Of a stretch of 64,000 nt of DNA, positions 8,196 through 16,001 are shown one piece after another (the first letter of the stretch is position 1; every line of letters starts with the position of its first letter). The notes under the pieces are model-generated. The model made no database searches, was not told where the DNA came from, and worked only from the letters and a program-made list of their open reading frames with translations. Source of the stretch: Natronomonas sp. (GTDB lineage Archaea; Halobacteriota; Halobacteria; Halobacteriales; Haloarculaceae); contig NZ_JAQCNO010000055.1 in the NCBI RefSeq assembly GCF_028274965.1, positions 61,448-125,447 of the forward strand. The letters are read 5' to 3'. The translations under genes and the position numbers were made by a program.

Positions 8196-9146
8196 TCACC
8201 CGCCCTCGGAGCGTCGCTCGCTCGTCTCTTTCCACTCGCCGATCCCCGCCGGATCGAGGTGCAGATGGACGTCCCCGACGTCCTCGAGCCCGCCGAGGGT
8301 GGCGACGAGTTCGGTCTCGATGTCGTGGGCCTCGACGAGCGTCAGCCCGCCGTCGACCTCGACGTGGGCCTCGACCTCCAGGTCGGTCCCGTCGTAGAAG
8401 ACGACGAGGTCGTGCACCCCGGACACGCTTGGGTGGGCCCGCAGTGTCTCGGTGATCCGCCGGCGCTGTTCGTCGCTCGGCGCCGCCCCGATCAGATAGG
8501 AGACGTTCTCCCGGCCGATCTCGACGCCCTGGTAGACGACAAGCGCGCTGACGAGCCCGCCCGCGACGGCGTCGAGTTCGGGCACGCCGACGAGCACGCC
8601 GACGACCCCGACCAGAGCGGCGACGGACGTGTAGATGTCGTTGCGGCAATCGACGGCGAGGGCGGCCAGCGCCGCGGAGTTCACCGTCGCGTTGATCCGG
8701 GTGGTGTAGCGGTACAGGAGGTACATATCGACCATCGCAAAGCCCAACGCGGCGATCAAAAGCGGGCTGAACCGCACCGTCGGCCCGGCGATCAGCCCCC
8801 GCACGGAGTCGTACAACAGGTTCAGGCCGAGCAACACGACCACGCTCCCGACGAAAAGCGCCGCGAGGGGCTCGATCCGCTGGTGGCCGTGGGGGTGGGT
8901 CGCGTCGGGGTCGGCGTAGACGTTGCGGCCCCAGACCAACACGACGGCGCTGGCGACGAGATCGGCAACCGAGTGGGCGGCGTCGGCGAGCAGCGCCACC
9001 GACCCGAACGCGACCCCGGCGGCCGCCTCGACCGCGATCTTGACGGCGTTTCCGAGGACGTTGGCGACGCTCGCGCGCACGAAGCCGCGCCTGGCCGCCG
9101 CGCCCTCGGCCTCGTCGCCCGGGACGGCGGCCCCCGTCTCGCTCAT
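8196..9146 (-). CDS. Cation diffusion facilitator (CDF) metal efflux protein
   Basis: A 316-residue transporter of the CDF family, which exports divalent cations such as Zn, Fe, Mn or Co using the proton or cation gradient. The first segments contain VALLADAAHSVADLVAS, the metal-binding His/Asp cluster of helix 2. A second pair lies in helix 5 (LAVDCRNDIYTS), where the usual H-xxx-D appears as D-xxx-D, which can change metal preference. PHGHQRIEPLAAL is the family's cytosolic loop. The C-terminal domain (about residues 220-300) is the ferredoxin-like CDF tail. It is terminally acidic (SETGAAVPGDEAEGAAARRGF). The metal cannot be decided here. Confidence 0.93.
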   Translation of the reverse strand: MSETGAAVPGDEAEGAAARRGFVRASVANVLGNAVKIAVEAAAGVAFGSVALLADAAHSVADLVASAVVLVWGRNVYADPDATHPHGHQRIEPLAALFVGSVVVLLGLNLLYDSVRGLIAGPTVRFSPLLIAALGFAMVDMYLLYRYTTRINATVNSAALAALAVDCRNDIYTSVAALVGVVGVLVGVPELDAVAGGLVSALVVYQGVEIGRENVSYLIGAAPSDEQRRRITETLRAHPSVSGVHDLVVFYDGTDLEVEAHVEVDGGLTLVEAHDIETELVATLGGLEDVGDVHLHLDPAGIGEWKETSERRSEGG

Positions 9147-9225
9147 CGTCCCGTCTACCGGAAGCCGGCTGATAAGTCATCGGATTCGGCGGACCGTCCC
9201 CTCCGCGCCCCCGGGTTCGCGGCTC

Positions 9226-9762
9226 TCAAAACTCGACGAACACCGAGCCGCTCTCGAGGGTCCGGGTCCCTTCGCCGCCGGCGAACGCCGCGCGCAACTG
9301 CTCGTAGCTCTCCGCGACGGCCTGAACGATGACCTTCGCGTCCGAGCAGACGGGCATGAAGTTGGTGTCGCCGGCCCACCGCGGGACGACGTGGGTGTGG
9401 AGGTGGTCGTCGATGGATCCCCCCGACGCCGACCCGAGATTGAGCCCGGCGTTGATCCCGTCGGGGTCGAACGCCTCCGCTATCGCCGCCATCGTCCGGC
9501 GCTTCAGCCGGGCGTGATCGAAAAGCGTCTCGTCGTCGAGGTCGGTGTAGGCGCCGGTGTGTTCGCGGGGGATCACCATGGCGTGCCCCGGGTTGTAGGG
9601 GTAGTTGTTCAACAGCACGAACGCGCGCTCGGACTCGGCGACGACGTACGCCTCGGCGGCGTCGGCGCGCTCCGGTAACACGCAGAACGGACAGCCCTCG
9701 ATGTCATCGGACCCGTCGCGTTCGACCCACTCCATGCGCCACGGCGCGAACAGTCGGTCCAT
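9226..9762 (-). CDS. HIT family nucleotide hydrolase/transferase
   Basis: A 178-residue protein with a zinc pair Cys24/Cys27 (GCPFC), YNPGHAMVIPREHTG, and the histidine triad His120-Leu-His122-Thr-His124 in DDHLHTHVVPRW. This fits the branch of HIT proteins related to diadenosine tetraphosphate phosphorylase/hydrolase. The start sequence MDRLFAPWRMEWVE also matches that branch. It is likely a cytosolic housekeeping hydrolase acting on dinucleoside polyphosphates or AMP conjugates. CTTTAATCG about 27 bases upstream (9785-9793, minus strand) gives a leaderless start at ATG 9762. Confidence 0.93.
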   Translation of the reverse strand: MDRLFAPWRMEWVERDGSDDIEGCPFCVLPERADAAEAYVVAESERAFVLLNNYPYNPGHAMVIPREHTGAYTDLDDETLFDHARLKRRTMAAIAEAFDPDGINAGLNLGSASGGSIDDHLHTHVVPRWAGDTNFMPVCSDAKVIVQAVAESYEQLRAAFAGGEGTRTLESGSVFVEF

Positions 9763-9857
9763 GCGTCGGCTGCGGCCGGCGGGCGATTAAAGCTTTCAGG
9801 CGGAGCCGCGGCGACGCCGGGCGCCGATCGCGGTCGCCGTGGCCCCGTCTGAGCAAA

Positions 9858-9871
9858 GGAAATATATAAAT
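9858..9871 (+). promoter_or_regulatory. Strong TATA-like element with no gene at the expected distance
   Basis: GGAAATATATAAAT is among the most AT-rich tracts in the 305-bp region between the HIT gene and the next zinc-ribbon gene. On the plus strand it is preceded by CAAAG, a BRE-like run, and would place a start near 9892. A T-rich GTTTTA at about 9948 could end a short RNA. The rest of 9763-10067 holds other TATA-like runs (ATTAAG near 9972 and GTTTTATG at 10036) and the inverted repeats listed separately. I see no protein gene in it. Confidence 0.45.
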
Positions 9872-9982
9872 CCTTCGGCCGTTCGGCGCGACGCCGATCG
9901 ACCGACGCAGCGCGAGTCTTGAACCGTCTCCGGCGAGCAGAGCTCGTTTTACCGACGGCCACGCGGGCGCTATTAAGTGCGT

Positions 9983-10029
9983 GAACGGTTCGAAACCGTT
10001 CGGGTCGCGCGCCGAACGGTCCGAACCGT
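9983..10029. repeat. Pair of imperfect palindromes related to GAACGGT-N3-ACCGTTC
   Basis: GAACGGTT-CGA-AACCGTTC (9983-10001) is a perfect 8-bp inverted repeat with a 3-base centre. A second copy, GAACGGTCCGAACCGTC (10014 onward), has a 5-bp core (ACGGT/ACCGT). Both lie just upstream of the TATA-like GTTTTATG (10036-10043) that precedes the zinc-ribbon gene at 10068. A half-site GAACCGTCT recurs at about 9919 and at 10024. The arrangement resembles a repressor or activator operator, but no regulator is identified. Confidence 0.45.
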
Positions 10030-10067
10030 CTCGCCGTTTTATGCACCGATCGGCGCTTCGAACGCAC

Positions 10068-10265
10068 ATGTCGACCCGAACCGACGACACGGCGATGGCC
10101 GAACGGTGTGAGGCGTGCGGGAGAGAGACGCGACACGACGTCTCGGTGACCCTCCGCGTGGAGAGCACGAAAGCGGAGAACGCGGAGTACTCGCGGGAGC
10201 CCTACCGCGTCTCGACGTGCCGCGTCTGCGGGGCCGAGCGAACCATCCGGATGAACAACGCCTGA
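10068..10265 (+). CDS. Small zinc beta-ribbon protein (DUF7835-like)
   Basis: A 65-residue protein from ATG 10068 with two CxxC pairs, ERCEACGRETRHDV and STCRVCGAERTIRMNNA, joined by a short segment containing SREPYRVS. The two pairs should bind one zinc ion as a beta ribbon. I believe haloarchaeal homologues are annotated DUF7835, but that is from memory. Function is unknown. GTTTTATG (10036-10043) is 25-32 bases upstream, so the start is leaderless. Possible operator palindromes precede it. Confidence 0.8.
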   Translation: MSTRTDDTAMAERCEACGRETRHDVSVTLRVESTKAENAEYSREPYRVSTCRVCGAERTIRMNNA

Positions 10266-10343
10266 GACGGGGCCCGGGCGTGACCGCCCCGCAGCGCCGA
10301 CGCGACAGGTCCCTCTGTGGGCCGATCCGGGGGGTATCGGTCC

Positions 10344-11237
10344 CTACCGCGGACGCGTCGTCACCTCACAGCCGTCCTCGGTGACGATGACCGTGTGTTC
10401 CTTCTGGCTGACGAGACAGCCGTCGTCCTCCTTCAGTACCGGATAGCCGTGGACGACGTTCTGGCGTTCGAGCCGCCGCAGCGCCATCTCCGAGCGACGG
10501 GTGTCGAGCCACCGCCGCGCGAACGGGAGCGTCTTGAACTCCTCGACGATCTGTTCGAGGGCCTGTCTCGCGTCGCGGTTCCTGACGCTCGCCTCCCGCT
10601 CGAGGGCGAAGATCTCCTCGTCGGAGCCCTCGGTGACCTTCCCGCCGCCGTCTGTGGCGAACGGCTCGATCGCGACGACGTCGCCGACCTCGAGTTCGAC
10701 CCCGGACTCGACCGCGCGGTTCGGGATGTTCGGGTCCGTGTGTTGCTCCCAGTGTCCGAGGCCGTGCCCCGAGAGGTTCACGACGGGGTTGTAGCCGTAG
10801 CCGTCGATGACCGACTCGATCTCCGCGCCGATCTCGCCGGTGTGGACGCCCGGCTCGATGACCTCGATCGCGGCCGAGAGCGCCTCCGCCGGCGCTTCGG
10901 CGAGTTCGGGGTGCCCGGAGAGATCGACCGTCACCGCGGTGTCCGCGAGCCAGCCGTCGACGTGGACCCCGATGTCGAGGTTGATCATCTCCTCGCCGAA
11001 CGTCTCGTCGTCGCCCGGTTCGGGCGTGGCGTGGGCCGCCTCCTCGTCGACGCTTATGTTCACGGGAAAGGCCGGCTCGCCGCCCAGTTCCCTGATCCGT
11101 TCCTCGGCGTACTCCGCGATTTCGAGGTGGCTCGCGCCGACCTCGACGCGGTCGGCGGCCTCGGCGCGAACCCGCGCGAGGATCTCGCCCGCCTCGCGGT
11201 GTTTCGAGCGCTGCTCGTCGGTGAGATCGGGGCTCAT
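10344..11237 (-). CDS. map: Methionine aminopeptidase, type II (archaeal)
   Basis: A 297-residue metalloprotease that removes initiator Met from nascent proteins. Metal ligands visible are Asp88 (INLDIGVHVDG), Asp99 (WLADTAVTV), the His in SGHGLGHW, Glu in AIEPFATDG and the C-terminal Glu of SQKEHTVIVTE. The inserted helical segment of type II enzymes is present (SDEEIFALEREASVRNRDARQALEQIV). The frame is open upstream of ATG 11237, but that part is antisense to the DUF63 gene and arginine-rich, so ATG 11237 (MSPDLTDEQRSKHREAG) is taken. It diverges from the DUF63 gene. Confidence 0.95.
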   Translation of the reverse strand: MSPDLTDEQRSKHREAGEILARVRAEAADRVEVGASHLEIAEYAEERIRELGGEPAFPVNISVDEEAAHATPEPGDDETFGEEMINLDIGVHVDGWLADTAVTVDLSGHPELAEAPAEALSAAIEVIEPGVHTGEIGAEIESVIDGYGYNPVVNLSGHGLGHWEQHTDPNIPNRAVESGVELEVGDVVAIEPFATDGGGKVTEGSDEEIFALEREASVRNRDARQALEQIVEEFKTLPFARRWLDTRRSEMALRRLERQNVVHGYPVLKEDDGCLVSQKEHTVIVTEDGCEVTTRPR

Positions 11238-11358
11238 GGGCCACCTTCGGCGGGTTCGATCAAAGGGGTTGCGTTCGTCCGCCGGATCCTCCCTCCCGGC
11301 CTCCCGCCGGCGCCGACAACCGCAACGCTTTCGACCGGGCGCCCGCCTGTGTCCGGTA

Positions 11359-12180
11359 GTGGTACTCCCGGCCGACTTCGGACTCCCCCCGCTCGCGCAT
11401 CTCGTGACGCTCGCCGTCGGCCTCGCGGCGGCGCTCGGGGCGCTGTACGTCCGGCGACCGCGGGTGACGGCGGCGAGCGTTGCGGCGCTCGCCCCGTGGA
11501 TGGCCGCCGGCGGCACCCTCTACGCGCTGTATCAGGCCGAGGCGGTACCGGCGGCCGTCGCCCCCTTTTTCGGGTCGCCGACTGTGTACGGCACCGTCGC
11601 CGTGCTCGCCGGATCGCTCTGGGCCGCCCTCGCCGACCGCCGGGCCGACGGCTGGGACACCTCCGGCGCACCGGCCGTACTCGCCGGGGTCGGCGCCGCG
11701 GCGCTCGTCGCCGCCCTCGGTGCTGCGGTCCTCGCCCCCGAGCCGACGGTCGGAGCCACGACGCCGCTCGGCTCCGGGCTCATCCTCGCGGTTTCGACCG
11801 TCCTCGCGGCGCTCGCTTGGGCCGCTCTGGGCCGGATCACCGACGTGACGGCGACCGGCGCGGTCGGCCCCGTCGCCGTCTTCGGGCACGCCCTCGACGG
11901 CGTCTCGACGGCAGCCGGGTACGACCTGTTCGGGTTCGGCGAACAGACGCCGCTGTCGCGGATCATCCTCGAGGCGGCGGGCGCGCTGCCGACCGCCGAA
12001 CTCCTCGGGGCGGGGTGGCTGTTCGTCGCGGTCAAACTCGCCCTCGGCGCCGCCGTCGTCGCGGTGTTCGACGGGTACGTCCGCGAGGAGCCCACGGAGG
12101 GGTATCTCCTCTTGGGGCTCGTCGCCGGCGTCGGACTCGGCCCCGGCTTTCACAACCTCGTCCTCTTCGTGATCCTGTGA
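11359..12180 (+). CDS. DUF63 family integral membrane protein
   Basis: From GTG 11359 the product is about 273 residues with seven or eight hydrophobic segments, for example LAHLVTLAVGLAAALGALYV, PAVLAGVGAAALVAALGAAV and LFVAVKLALGAAVVAVF. The conserved region VAVFGHALDGVSTAAGYDLFGFGEQTPLS and the ending GVGLGPGFHNLVLFVIL match DUF63, an archaeal membrane family of unknown function. The frame extends upstream through map in antisense and is discarded. GTG 11359 is chosen because no ATG lies near. It converges with panE 10 bp away. Confidence 0.85.
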   Translation: MVLPADFGLPPLAHLVTLAVGLAAALGALYVRRPRVTAASVAALAPWMAAGGTLYALYQAEAVPAAVAPFFGSPTVYGTVAVLAGSLWAALADRRADGWDTSGAPAVLAGVGAAALVAALGAAVLAPEPTVGATTPLGSGLILAVSTVLAALAWAALGRITDVTATGAVGPVAVFGHALDGVSTAAGYDLFGFGEQTPLSRIILEAAGALPTAELLGAGWLFVAVKLALGAAVVAVFDGYVREEPTEGYLLLGLVAGVGLGPGFHNLVLFVIL

Positions 12181-12190
12181 TCGCCGCCGG

Positions 12191-13087
12191 TTACCGGAGG
12201 CCGCGGGCGGCCTCCCAGGCCCGCAAAAGCCCCGCGAGCGTCGCGTTGACCGGCGTTTCGACGCCGTGTTCGTCGCCGCGGCGCTCGACGTACCCGTTTA
12301 TCCCGTCCACCTCGGTCCGGCGGCCGCCGAGGACGTCTTGGTGCATCGACGACGTGTTCTCGGCGGTCGCCGAAGCGACGCGATCGAGCGCCTCAACGGC
12401 GGTCGCCGCCGACAGCGCGATCCCCTCCGCGCGGGCGACGGCTGCCGTCTCTCTCGCCGCCGCCGCCGCGACGCCGCCGCCGTCGCCGTCCCGCACCGCC
12501 CCGTTCTCGAGTCGGGCCAGGGCCGTCGTCGCGTTGATCCCCGTGTTGACGGCCAGTTTCTCCCAGAGCCGCTCGGGCATATCTGAGGCGACCGTCGTGA
12601 CGACCCCGGCGGCCTCGAACGCCTCGCCCACCCGGTCGGCCGCCGGTGACTCGCCGCCGCCCGGCGCTCCGAGCGTCACGCGGCCGATCCCCGTACACTC
12701 GACGCGCCCCGGGTCGGTCAGGACCGCCCCGTAGGTGCAACTGCCGGCGAGGACCGACGCCCCGACCCGGTCGGCGAGCGTCGCCTCGTTGCCCAACCCG
12801 TTCTGGACGGACAGACAGACCTCGACATCACAGTCCGCGAGCGCCCCGGCCGCCGCCGGCGTGTCGAAGGCTTTCACGCAGACGACCGCGAGGTCGGCCC
12901 CTTCGGGCGTGTCGGTCCGGGCGCGCGGACGCGTCGTCGTCTCGACCGCCCCCGAGACCCGGAGCCCGCCGCCCTCGATCGCCTCGACGTGCCGCGGTCT
13001 GCCGACGAGCGTCACCTCGTGGACGCGGGCGAGAATCCCCCCCAGGAGGCTCCCGAGGCTCCCGGCACCGAAGACGAGTATCTTCAT
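12191..13087 (-). CDS. panE: 2-dehydropantoate 2-reductase (ketopantoate reductase)
   Basis: A 298-residue NAD(P)H-dependent reductase making pantoate for coenzyme A synthesis. The Rossmann motif ILVFGAGSLGSLLGG is at residues 3-17. The ketopantoate site motifs include LSVQNGLGNE and the catalytic lysine in LWEKLAVNTGINATTAL. SSMHQDVLGGRRTEVDGINGY is the C-terminal substrate-binding helix. It is complete with normal length. It converges with the DUF63 gene and follows sufU on the same strand at 66 bp. Confidence 0.93.
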   Translation of the reverse strand: MKILVFGAGSLGSLLGGILARVHEVTLVGRPRHVEAIEGGGLRVSGAVETTTRPRARTDTPEGADLAVVCVKAFDTPAAAGALADCDVEVCLSVQNGLGNEATLADRVGASVLAGSCTYGAVLTDPGRVECTGIGRVTLGAPGGGESPAADRVGEAFEAAGVVTTVASDMPERLWEKLAVNTGINATTALARLENGAVRDGDGGGVAAAAARETAAVARAEGIALSAATAVEALDRVASATAENTSSMHQDVLGGRRTEVDGINGYVERRGDEHGVETPVNATLAGLLRAWEAARGLR

Positions 13088-13153
13088 GCCGCCGCTTTCG
13101 GCCGCCGGTAGAAAACGCTGTCCCGACCCCGAGGCCCGATCGGTGGCCGCCGG

Positions 13154-13570
13154 CTACTCCGTCGTCGTCTCCTCGATGTCGATCTCGCCGTCGTGGATGT
13201 CGATCCCGTCCTGTGCGACCTTCTCGGCCAACACCGCACACTTGATGCGCATCGGGCTGAGTTCGACCCCGAGCATGTCGATGATGTCGTCGCGGTCCAT
13301 CTCCCGGACCGACGCGAGCGTCCGCCCCTGGAGTTCCCCCGAGAGCATGCTCGCGGAGGCCTGGCTGATCGCACAGCCGTCCCCGACGAAGCTCACGTAC
13401 TCTATCGTCTCGTCGTCGTCGGCCAGTTGGACGAACATCTTGATCGTGTCGCCGCACATCGGGTTCTCGCCGACGTGTTCGATGTCCGCGTCCTCGAGTT
13501 CCCCGTAGTTGCGGGGGTTCTTGTAGTGATCGAGGATCTGCTGGCGGTACATGTCCGATCCGAGTCCCAT
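13154..13570 (-). CDS. SufU-type Fe-S cluster scaffold/sulfur acceptor
   Basis: A 138-residue IscU/SufU-like protein beginning MGLGSDMYRQQILDHYKNPR. Conserved ligands are Cys39 with Asp41 (NPMCGD), Cys66 (GDGCAISQAS) and Cys111 (RIKCAVLAEK). It is predicted to accept sulfur from the adjacent cysteine desulfurase or to hold a nascent cluster. The SufU-like insertion region is present (SGELQGRTLASVREMDRDD). A start at 13579 (MTP) is also open, but ATG 13570 matches the conserved start. The sufS gene is 62 bp upstream on the same strand, so the two are probably co-transcribed. Confidence 0.92.
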   Translation of the reverse strand: MGLGSDMYRQQILDHYKNPRNYGELEDADIEHVGENPMCGDTIKMFVQLADDDETIEYVSFVGDGCAISQASASMLSGELQGRTLASVREMDRDDIIDMLGVELSPMRIKCAVLAEKVAQDGIDIHDGEIDIEETTTE

Positions 13571-13632
13571 TGGTGTCATATAAGACGCGTGAAACGCAAA
13601 AGGCCACCGGTCGCGGGGAACCGCGACGCGGC

Positions 13633-14871
13633 TCAGGCGAACAGCTGTCTGGCGTCGTCGACCGCCTCGACGAGCCTGTCGATCTCGGCTCTCGTGTTGT
13701 ACACATAAAACGACGCCCGCGCCGACGCCGTTGCGCCGAGCACGTCGTGTAACGGCTGCGTGCAGTGGTCGCCGGCCCGGATCGCCACCGCGCTGTCGTT
13801 GAGGATGCTCGAGAGGTCGTGGGCGTGGACGCCGTCGAGGTTGAACGCGACGAGGCCGCCGCGGTCGTCGCCCGGCGGGCCGTACACCTCGACGTCGTTG
13901 CGCTCGGTCAGCCGCTCGTAGGCGTACTCCGCCAGTTCGGCCTCGTGGCGCTGGATGCGCTCCATCCCGATGTCGTCGAGGTACTCACAGGCCTCCGCTA
14001 AGGCGATCCCCTGGCAGATGACGGGCGTTCCGGCCTCGTACTTCCAGGGGAGCTCGTTCCACGTCGAGTCCTCGAAGTCGACCTTCAGGATCATCTCGCC
14101 GCCGTAGAGGTACGGCTCCATCCCCTCGAGGATGTGCTCTTTGCCGTAGAGAACGCCGATCCCGGTCGGCCCGGCCATCTTGTGCCCGGAAAAGGCGAGG
14201 AAGTCGGCGTCGATCTCCGAGACGTCGACCGGGCGGTTCGGAACCGATTGTGCGGCGTCGACGAAGGCGTACGCGCCGTGGTCGTGGGCGATGTCGGCCA
14301 ACTCCGAGACCGGATTGATCGTCCCGAGCGTGTTCGAGACGTGGACGACCGAGACCATCTCGGTGTCGTCGGTGATCAACTCGCGGGCGGCCTCCATGTC
14401 GAGTCGGCCCTCGTCGGTGATCGGGATGTACTTGCACTCCGCGCCGGTCCGCTTTGCGATCTGTTGCCACGTGACGAGCGAGGCGTGGTGCTCCATCTCG
14501 GTCAGCACCACCTCGTCGCCGGGACCGAGTTCGTTCAGCCCCCATGCGTACGCCACGAGGTTCATCGACTCGGTGGTGTTCTTCGTGAAGACGATCTCCT
14601 CGCGGCCCTCGGCGCCGATGAACTCCGCGACCCGGTCGTGGGCCTCCTCGTAGGCGATCGACGCCTCCTGGCTCAACTGGTGGATCCCCCGGTGGACGTT
14701 GGCGTTGTACCGGCGGTAGTACTCGGCGATCGTCTCGACGACCTGTTCGGGCGTGTGGCTCGTCGCGGCGTTGTCGAGATAGACGAGGCGGCTCCCGTCG
14801 AACTCCCGTTCGAGGATCGGAAAGTCCTCCCGGATCCTCTCCACGTCGAGCGTCTCGGCCTGCTGACTCAT
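13633..14871 (-). CDS. sufS: Cysteine desulfurase SufS (class V aminotransferase fold)
   Basis: A 412-residue PLP enzyme removing sulfur from cysteine for Fe-S assembly. PLP Lys231 is in FSGHKMAGPTGIG, with His230 next to it. The persulfide-bearing Cys370 is in RAGDHCTQPLH, as in the SufS group. YLDNAATSHTP and the NVHRG segment are at residues 31-61. It pairs with sufU downstream. The gene is intact and of normal family length. Confidence 0.95.
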   Translation of the reverse strand: MSQQAETLDVERIREDFPILEREFDGSRLVYLDNAATSHTPEQVVETIAEYYRRYNANVHRGIHQLSQEASIAYEEAHDRVAEFIGAEGREEIVFTKNTTESMNLVAYAWGLNELGPGDEVVLTEMEHHASLVTWQQIAKRTGAECKYIPITDEGRLDMEAARELITDDTEMVSVVHVSNTLGTINPVSELADIAHDHGAYAFVDAAQSVPNRPVDVSEIDADFLAFSGHKMAGPTGIGVLYGKEHILEGMEPYLYGGEMILKVDFEDSTWNELPWKYEAGTPVICQGIALAEACEYLDDIGMERIQRHEAELAEYAYERLTERNDVEVYGPPGDDRGGLVAFNLDGVHAHDLSSILNDSAVAIRAGDHCTQPLHDVLGATASARASFYVYNTRAEIDRLVEAVDDARQLFA

Positions 14872-14939
14872 TATCCGATGTTGGGCTTCGAGACGGGTTA
14901 CTCCTTCGGTCAGGGCGACCCGCGACGTCCGATCTCGCC

Positions 14940-16001
14940 TCAGGCCTCGGGCGCCGGTTCGCTGGACTCGGAGCCGCTCGGCTGGCGCTCCCCGGAGGTC
15001 GGCTCCGAGGGCTCCGTCGGCCCCGTCGGTTCCGACACGCCGGCCGCAGGGCGATCACCCGTGACGAGGAAGTCGGCGATGTTGCCGATCAACACGTCGT
15101 TGTCGGCCCGCTGTGCGTTCTCCGGCGAGAGGAAGTCGGTGTCGCCGATCCTGACGACGCTGCCGCTTCGGACGAGCACCGGCGCGTCGGTCTCGGCGCG
15201 GGTCGTCGAGAGTTCGCTCCCCGCTATCGGCCGGAGTTCGGCGGTGCTCGTGGCCGCTCCGACGGGCGTCGCAAGCGGGAACACGGCCCGGTCGACGCCC
15301 TCGGTCAGCCCGGCGTCGGTGCCGGGTTCGGCGTACACGCGCTGGTAGTTCAGGTCGTTCTCGGCGGTGTTGTAGACGTACCCCGGCTTCGTGGTCACCC
15401 CGAGACGCGAGTCGAACGCCGCCGCCGCGGGCTGGCCGAACTCGTCGCCGGGGTCGCTCGCCGCGAGGAGCGTCCCCTCGCCCTCGACGAAGGACTCGAT
15501 CGCGTCGACCTCCGCCTCGGAGTAGTCCGTCCGGAAGGTCACGAAGGCGTCGGCCTCCTGTAGCTCCGCGCCGAGTTGCGTCTCGCCGTTCGCCCCCGAC
15601 GGTTCCTGTCGGGGCCGCTGCTCGCCGCCGCCCTCGGGCGTGTACACCCGCACCTCGTGGCCGTTCTCCGTGAGCGCGTTCACGAGCGGCCGGATGTCCC
15701 GGTCGGCGACGTCGGGACCGCCGAACCCGAGCATCGCAAACGGGGTCGCGGGCCGCTGTCCGGCCGCCTCGATGCCGGGATCGACGAGGATCGTCTTCGG
15801 GGGCTCGCTGCTCGACATCGTGACGTTCGCCTCGCCGGGCGTCCGGTCGCTGATGAGGTCCTCCTCGAGGTAGTGTTCGTTCTCGATCTCCGGCGCCGGC
15901 GCGGCGCCGTCGGCGGTCAACAGCCCGAGCGCCGCCGCGCCCCCGACAATGACGCCGACGGTCACGACGAACGCGAGCGCGAGGGTTCCGACGCGGTTCA
16001 C
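14940..16001 (-). CDS. DUF4350 domain membrane-anchored protein
   Basis: A 353-residue protein with an N-terminal hydrophobic segment (TLALAFVVTVGVIVGGAAALGLL, about residues 6-28) followed by an extracytoplasmic DUF4350 domain. This has ERPF-like strands around KTILVDPGIE, PLVNALTENGHEVRVYTPEG and DAFVTFRTDYSEAEVDAIESFVEGEG. The C-terminal 40 residues are a Gly/Pro/Ser/Glu-rich acidic tail. The function is unknown. The domain resembles the glutamine amidotransferase-like fold used in envelope proteins. Its start overlaps the end of the S49 peptidase gene by 4 bp, implying translational coupling. Confidence 0.82.
   Translation of the reverse strand: MNRVGTLALAFVVTVGVIVGGAAALGLLTADGAAPAPEIENEHYLEEDLISDRTPGEANVTMSSSEPPKTILVDPGIEAAGQRPATPFAMLGFGGPDVADRDIRPLVNALTENGHEVRVYTPEGGGEQRPRQEPSGANGETQLGAELQEADAFVTFRTDYSEAEVDAIESFVEGEGTLLAASDPGDEFGQPAAAAFDSRLGVTTKPGYVYNTAENDLNYQRVYAEPGTDAGLTEGVDRAVFPLATPVGAATSTAELRPIAGSELSTTRAETDAPVLVRSGSVVRIGDTDFLSPENAQRADNDVLIGNIADFLVTGDRPAAGVSEPTGPTEPSEPTSGERQPSGSESSEPAPEA

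Noticed and set aside
10807..11358. Open extension before the DUF63 gene
   Set aside because: Antisense to map, with serine/arginine-rich shadow composition.
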